Positions 61,205 to 64,000 of a stretch of 64,000 nucleotides of DNA are shown here, one piece after another (position 1 is the first letter of the stretch; each line of letters begins with the position of its first letter). The stretch is from Pirellulales bacterium (GTDB lineage Bacteria > Planctomycetota > Planctomycetia > Pirellulales > JAEUIK01): contig JAIBBZ010000022.1 in the NCBI GenBank assembly GCA_019694435.1, positions 35,872 through 99,871 of the forward strand, read 5' to 3'. The position numbers were made by a program, and so were the translations under genes. A model generated the notes under the pieces. That model did no database searches, had not been told where the DNA came from, and worked only from the letters and a program-made list of their open reading frames with translations.

Positions 61205-61939
61205 ATGCGACTTCCGATGCATGTTCTGACCACGACGGCCTGGCGCAAGGGCGCGCTGACGCTGATGCTGCTGACGTTTGCCGCTTCGACGGCCGATGCC
61301 GCGCCGACGGTGTTCTTCAATGGCTTCGACAACTCGAAAGCCGCGCTGACCAATTCGAACGCCGCGCGCGACAGCCTCGTGGCCACGCTTAGCAGCTACG
61401 GCGTCGAAACGCTCGACGATCCGGCGCTCAACGGCGTCGTCGATCCACCCTTGGCGTTCCCCGGCACGGGGATCACGGGCACCAGCGACTTCGACTTTGT
61501 GGTGACATTTGCCACGTTTGCGGTGAGCGGCGCAAATGCCTTGCTCGACAAGGGACCCGACGACCGTGGAACGCCGTTTTCCGACGTGATGACGTTCAGC
61601 GAGCCGGTGACGGCCTGGGGCAGCTATTTCGTGCAGGGCGGCGACGGAAATGCAAACACGCTCACCTTCCGCCTCGAAAACACGCTCTTGGGGACCAGCA
61701 AAGACGTCATGCAACCGATTGGCGACCATTGGCCGTTTACCAATGTGTTCTACTTCGGCGTCACCGACACCGATCCGTTCAATCGCGTGACGATGATCGA
61801 GTCGAACGACAACGATGGCATCCTGCTCGACAACATTCTGGTCGGCCAGGTGCGCGCCGTGCCCGAGCCGAGCACGTGGGTACTGCTGGGCACGGGGCTG
61901 GCGACGCTCGCCCTGATTCACCGGCGACGATGCGCCTGA
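61205..61939 (+). CDS. PEP-CTERM sorting-domain protein
   Basis: 244 residues with a signal peptide (WRKGALTLMLLTFAASTADA). The mature part (TVFFNGFDNSKAALTN; DFDFVVTFATFAVSG; VTAWGSYFVQGGDGNANTLTFRL) resembles small beta-sandwich PEP-CTERM proteins without named domains. The C-terminus AVPEPSTWVLLGTGLA plus a basic HRRRCA end is the exosortase signal. It follows the first PEP-CTERM gene after 39 bases, so they likely form one transcript. It is convergent with the DUF1559 gene. Confidence 0.85.
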   Translation: MRLPMHVLTTTAWRKGALTLMLLTFAASTADAAPTVFFNGFDNSKAALTNSNAARDSLVATLSSYGVETLDDPALNGVVDPPLAFPGTGITGTSDFDFVVTFATFAVSGANALLDKGPDDRGTPFSDVMTFSEPVTAWGSYFVQGGDGNANTLTFRLENTLLGTSKDVMQPIGDHWPFTNVFYFGVTDTDPFNRVTMIESNDNDGILLDNILVGQVRAVPEPSTWVLLGTGLATLALIHRRRCA

Positions 61940-61945
61940 TGTGGG

Positions 61946-63037
61946 CTACTGCGTCGAGATGATGTCGCTGGCGTCGCGGGTCGAATAGGCGCGCCACGTG
62001 AGCAGGTCGATCTGATTTCTGAGCAGCCGGGCACTGCCGTCGGCAAACACGACATTGACCCCGCCAGGGTGCAGGCTGCGCGCGGCACGCCAACCATAAG
62101 CTGAGTAGAGCAGCGGCTTGTCAGGGCCGGGCGTCGGGTCGACGGTTACCGACGTGACGCAGTCGTACTCCTGGGCGTTCGGGCCATAGTAGGCATTGAA
62201 CGTGGCACAGCGGTATTCGCCGCTGCACCAGGCGAAGCCGCGCGGATCGTTTCCCGTGCCGGACGCGGAATTGAAGCTGCGCGCCGCGTTGCACTTCGCG
62301 TCAGTCAGGTCGGGCGAGCCGAAAAAGCTCAGCACGAACTTGTAGCTGCGCTCCGGCGAGAAGCCGATGAAGGCTCCCGTCTGGTCGCGCTGAGTATCGG
62401 CCCCTAGCAAGCTTTCGGAGAACAGCATCGTGTTCGACGAACCGTCGGTGAGGTGTGCGTAGGTTGTGGCCGAGTTGACGAAGAAGATGCCGTCGGTCTT
62501 GAACGGCGTACCCCCGCCGGCGCCCGAGCCCGAGCAGGCAACGTAATTCGTCGGCCCCATGCCGATCTTGACCGCCCGCGCCTGGTCGCTGGGGCAGAGA
62601 AACAGCGGCACCATCATTTCGACTCCCTCGCGATTGCGGTCGGCAATCGGATAGCCGGGGCCGGGCATGTACAGCGGCAGGTTGGTGTCGATCAGATTCA
62701 GCAGGTTCTGCTGTTCGAGATACGGCAGCACCTGGGCCAGCGCCGACCAGCGGTAGAAGCTGTGCGGATGGGTGGGGACGGGGTCATAACGATGGGAGAT
62801 GGCGGCCGCAGGAAAACTCTTCCACGAGTTTTCGTACTGCGTGCACCCGAGCCCGATCTGTCGGATGTTGTTCAGGCATTGCGTCTGGCGGGCCGCCTCG
62901 CGGGCAAATTGCACCGCCGGCAGCAGCAACGCCAGCAGGATTCCGATGATCGCGATCACGACCAACAATTCGATCAGCGTGAACCCGCCGCGCCTCGTCG
63001 GCGAATCGTCAGGGCGACCGCTGGACAGAGGCATCAT
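61946..63037 (-). CDS. DUF1559 prepilin-like protein
   Basis: 363 residues. A type IV prepilin leader RRGGFTLIELLVVIAIIGIL at about 16-35 is cut before Phe by prepilin peptidase. The DUF1559 domain follows (AREAARQTQCLNNIRQIGLG) and ends HPGGVNVVFADGSARLL. Planctomycetes carry dozens of these pseudopilin-like proteins of unknown function. The start is set at ATG 63035-63037 for a short leader; ATG 63109 is possible and would add 24 residues. It is a conceivable client of the pil-like machine at 827-11030, by inference. Confidence 0.88.
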   Translation of the reverse strand: MMPLSSGRPDDSPTRRGGFTLIELLVVIAIIGILLALLLPAVQFAREAARQTQCLNNIRQIGLGCTQYENSWKSFPAAAISHRYDPVPTHPHSFYRWSALAQVLPYLEQQNLLNLIDTNLPLYMPGPGYPIADRNREGVEMMVPLFLCPSDQARAVKIGMGPTNYVACSGSGAGGGTPFKTDGIFFVNSATTYAHLTDGSSNTMLFSESLLGADTQRDQTGAFIGFSPERSYKFVLSFFGSPDLTDAKCNAARSFNSASGTGNDPRGFAWCSGEYRCATFNAYYGPNAQEYDCVTSVTVDPTPGPDKPLLYSAYGWRAARSLHPGGVNVVFADGSARLLRNQIDLLTWRAYSTRDASDIISTQ

Positions 63038-63183
63038 GGGCAACCGGTCGCCGGGGCGGGAGGGCGTGGCGACGCTCGCAGTCGCCGGGAGGGATTCGTG
63101 CCACGCCATTTTTAACCGCTGGGCGCCTCCAGGCAAGCTGGCCCGGTGCGCCCCGCCTCGCGGTGCTCGAAAACGGGCGAGGA

Positions 63184-64000
63184 TTAATGTGCGGTCGCAG
63201 AGGTCGCCAACACGGCAGGCATTTCGATGGTGAACCGGCTGCCCCGCCCGACTTCGCTGTCCACCAGCACCCGGCCGCCGTGTTCGCGGACGATTTTGGC
63301 CGTGACGGGCAGCCCGAGCCCTGTGCCACGGCCCCCTTTGCGCGACACGAACAAGCTGAAAATGGCCTCGCGATCCTCGGGGGGAATGCCGCCGCCGTTG
63401 TCCTCGACCACCACGCGCACCAATCCCGTACCTGGCTGGTAATCGGTGGTCACGTGCACTTGTCCCCGGCGATCGTCGCATTCGCCGGCCGCGTCGAGGG
63501 CATTGGTCACCAGGTTCAAGACGGCGCGGTGCAGCCCGTCGGCATCGAAGGACAACCGGGGAATGTCGGCCTGCGGCGCGCACGTCAAATCGACGTCCAA
63601 CTCGCCCGCCCGCGTCGTCATCAGCTCGACGACGTCGGTCACGACTTCGTTGATATCGGCTGGCGCGAGCTCCGGCTCGCGCTCTTTGCTGAAGGTGAGC
63701 ATGTCGAGCACGAGCGTCGAAATCTTGTTCTGATTCTTCTCGACGATGTCCCAGCCCTTGCGGATTACGGCCTCGTCGTGGTGCGAGAGCCCGTGCTCGA
63801 TCAAATAGCTGCCACCGCGGATGCCCTGCAGGATGTTCTTGATGTGGTGCGACAAGGTCGCAATGGTCTGGCCGACGGCCGCCAGTCGCTCGGCCTGCAC
63901 CATGGCCGAGTAATAGCGCGTGTCCTCGACCGCCAGGGCCGCCTGATGGGCGATGGCGATCATCAACTTCAGGTGTTCATCGGTGAATTTGTTCCCGCTG
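63184..64000 (-). CDS. GAF/sensor histidine kinase (N-terminus outside window)
   Basis: 272 C-terminal residues are seen. NKFTDEHLKLMIAIAHQAALAVEDTRYY is the end of a GAF domain. ERLAAVGQTIATLSHHIKNILQ carries the H box (His in LSHHIKN, where S-H-D/E is common in other kinases). The HATPase core has NLVTNALDA (N box), VEDNGGGIP (G1), FVSRKGGRGTGLGLPV (G2) and a final strand. It should autophosphorylate a histidine and pass phosphate to a response regulator; the partner is not in the window. Upstream domains, perhaps FHA or PAS, cannot be seen. Confidence 0.88.
   Translation of the reverse strand, partial: SGNKFTDEHLKLMIAIAHQAALAVEDTRYYSAMVQAERLAAVGQTIATLSHHIKNILQGIRGGSYLIEHGLSHHDEAVIRKGWDIVEKNQNKISTLVLDMLTFSKEREPELAPADINEVVTDVVELMTTRAGELDVDLTCAPQADIPRLSFDADGLHRAVLNLVTNALDAAGECDDRRGQVHVTTDYQPGTGLVRVVVEDNGGGIPPEDREAIFSLFVSRKGGRGTGLGLPVTAKIVREHGGRVLVDSEVGRGSRFTIEMPAVLATSATAH

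Noticed and set aside
1..64000. CRISPR arrays, insertion sequences, integrases, prophage genes
   Set aside because: No regularly spaced repeats, transposase or integrase motifs or terminal inverted repeats were seen. Base composition looks even apart from short promoter patches.

Overview
The window is a gap-free stretch of GC-rich bacterial chromosome, almost certainly from a planctomycete of the Pirellulales type. The evidence is: a prepilin-like DUF1559 protein with the FTLIELLVV leader, two PEP-CTERM proteins, DUF1080, DUF1571 and PQQ beta-propeller proteins, Tat-exported Gfo/Idh/MocA and TIM-barrel proteins, a YhaN/YhaO-like pair, and a dcw cluster cut down to mraZ-rsmH-(LysM protein). 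Genes run on both strands in short operons. I see no rRNA, tRNA, CRISPR array, prophage or insertion sequence. Both window edges cut a gene: a TfoX C-terminal domain at the left and a GAF/histidine kinase at the right.

Layout. 1-700: end of a TfoX-domain gene and a DUF423 membrane protein. 755-11260, minus strand: a type IV pilus/type II secretion-like alignment cluster made of a PilM-PilN fusion, a PilO-like protein, a further single-pass protein and a 1438-residue TPR-secretin. It has a consensus-like promoter at its head and a strong terminator at its tail. 11334-15408: a GH38-like protein, cytidylate kinase and a PlsC-type acyltransferase with overlapping start and stop codons. 15516-26592: DUF1080 protein, phosphodiesterase, TIM-barrel protein, membrane protein, RsgA, HflX, SDR, PQQ propeller, oxidoreductase and pseudouridine synthase. 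26622-30632, minus: DUF2147 protein plus a three-gene lipid-linked glycosylation set (GT39-like, GT2, flippase-like). 30787-33267: AI-2E-type permease and a lineage-specific membrane-anchored protein.

33315-40609, minus: a Rep/UvrD helicase followed by a YhaO-like phosphoesterase and a YhaN-like SMC ATPase. The phosphoesterase has lost key catalytic motifs and the ATPase has two membrane spans inside its coiled coil. I consider this pair the most interesting system here. 40853-46824: TPR protein, RluD-like synthase, FAH-family enzyme, BshB1-like deacetylase, an orphan CbiE-CbiT fusion and a D-2-hydroxyacid dehydrogenase. 46942-50423, minus: QueA, Nudix-like protein, cysteine desulfurase and A-type Fe-S carrier. 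50533-55200: glycosyltransferase, then mraZ with a five-box operator, rsmH and a LysM protein in the ftsL position. 55208-59733: M19 dipeptidase, DUF1571 protein, MBL hydrolase and zinc metallopeptidase. 60170-64000: two PEP-CTERM proteins, a DUF1559 pseudopilin and the histidine kinase.

Genes that probably act together are the PilM-N/O/Q-like set (possibly with DUF1559 pseudopilins as clients), the YhaO/YhaN pair, the glycosyltransferase/flippase set, and the desulfurase/A-type carrier pair. These are inferences from gene order and family membership. Promoters, operators and terminators were found by eye. Start codons were chosen from ribosome-binding sites and domain boundaries and are stated where they are uncertain.
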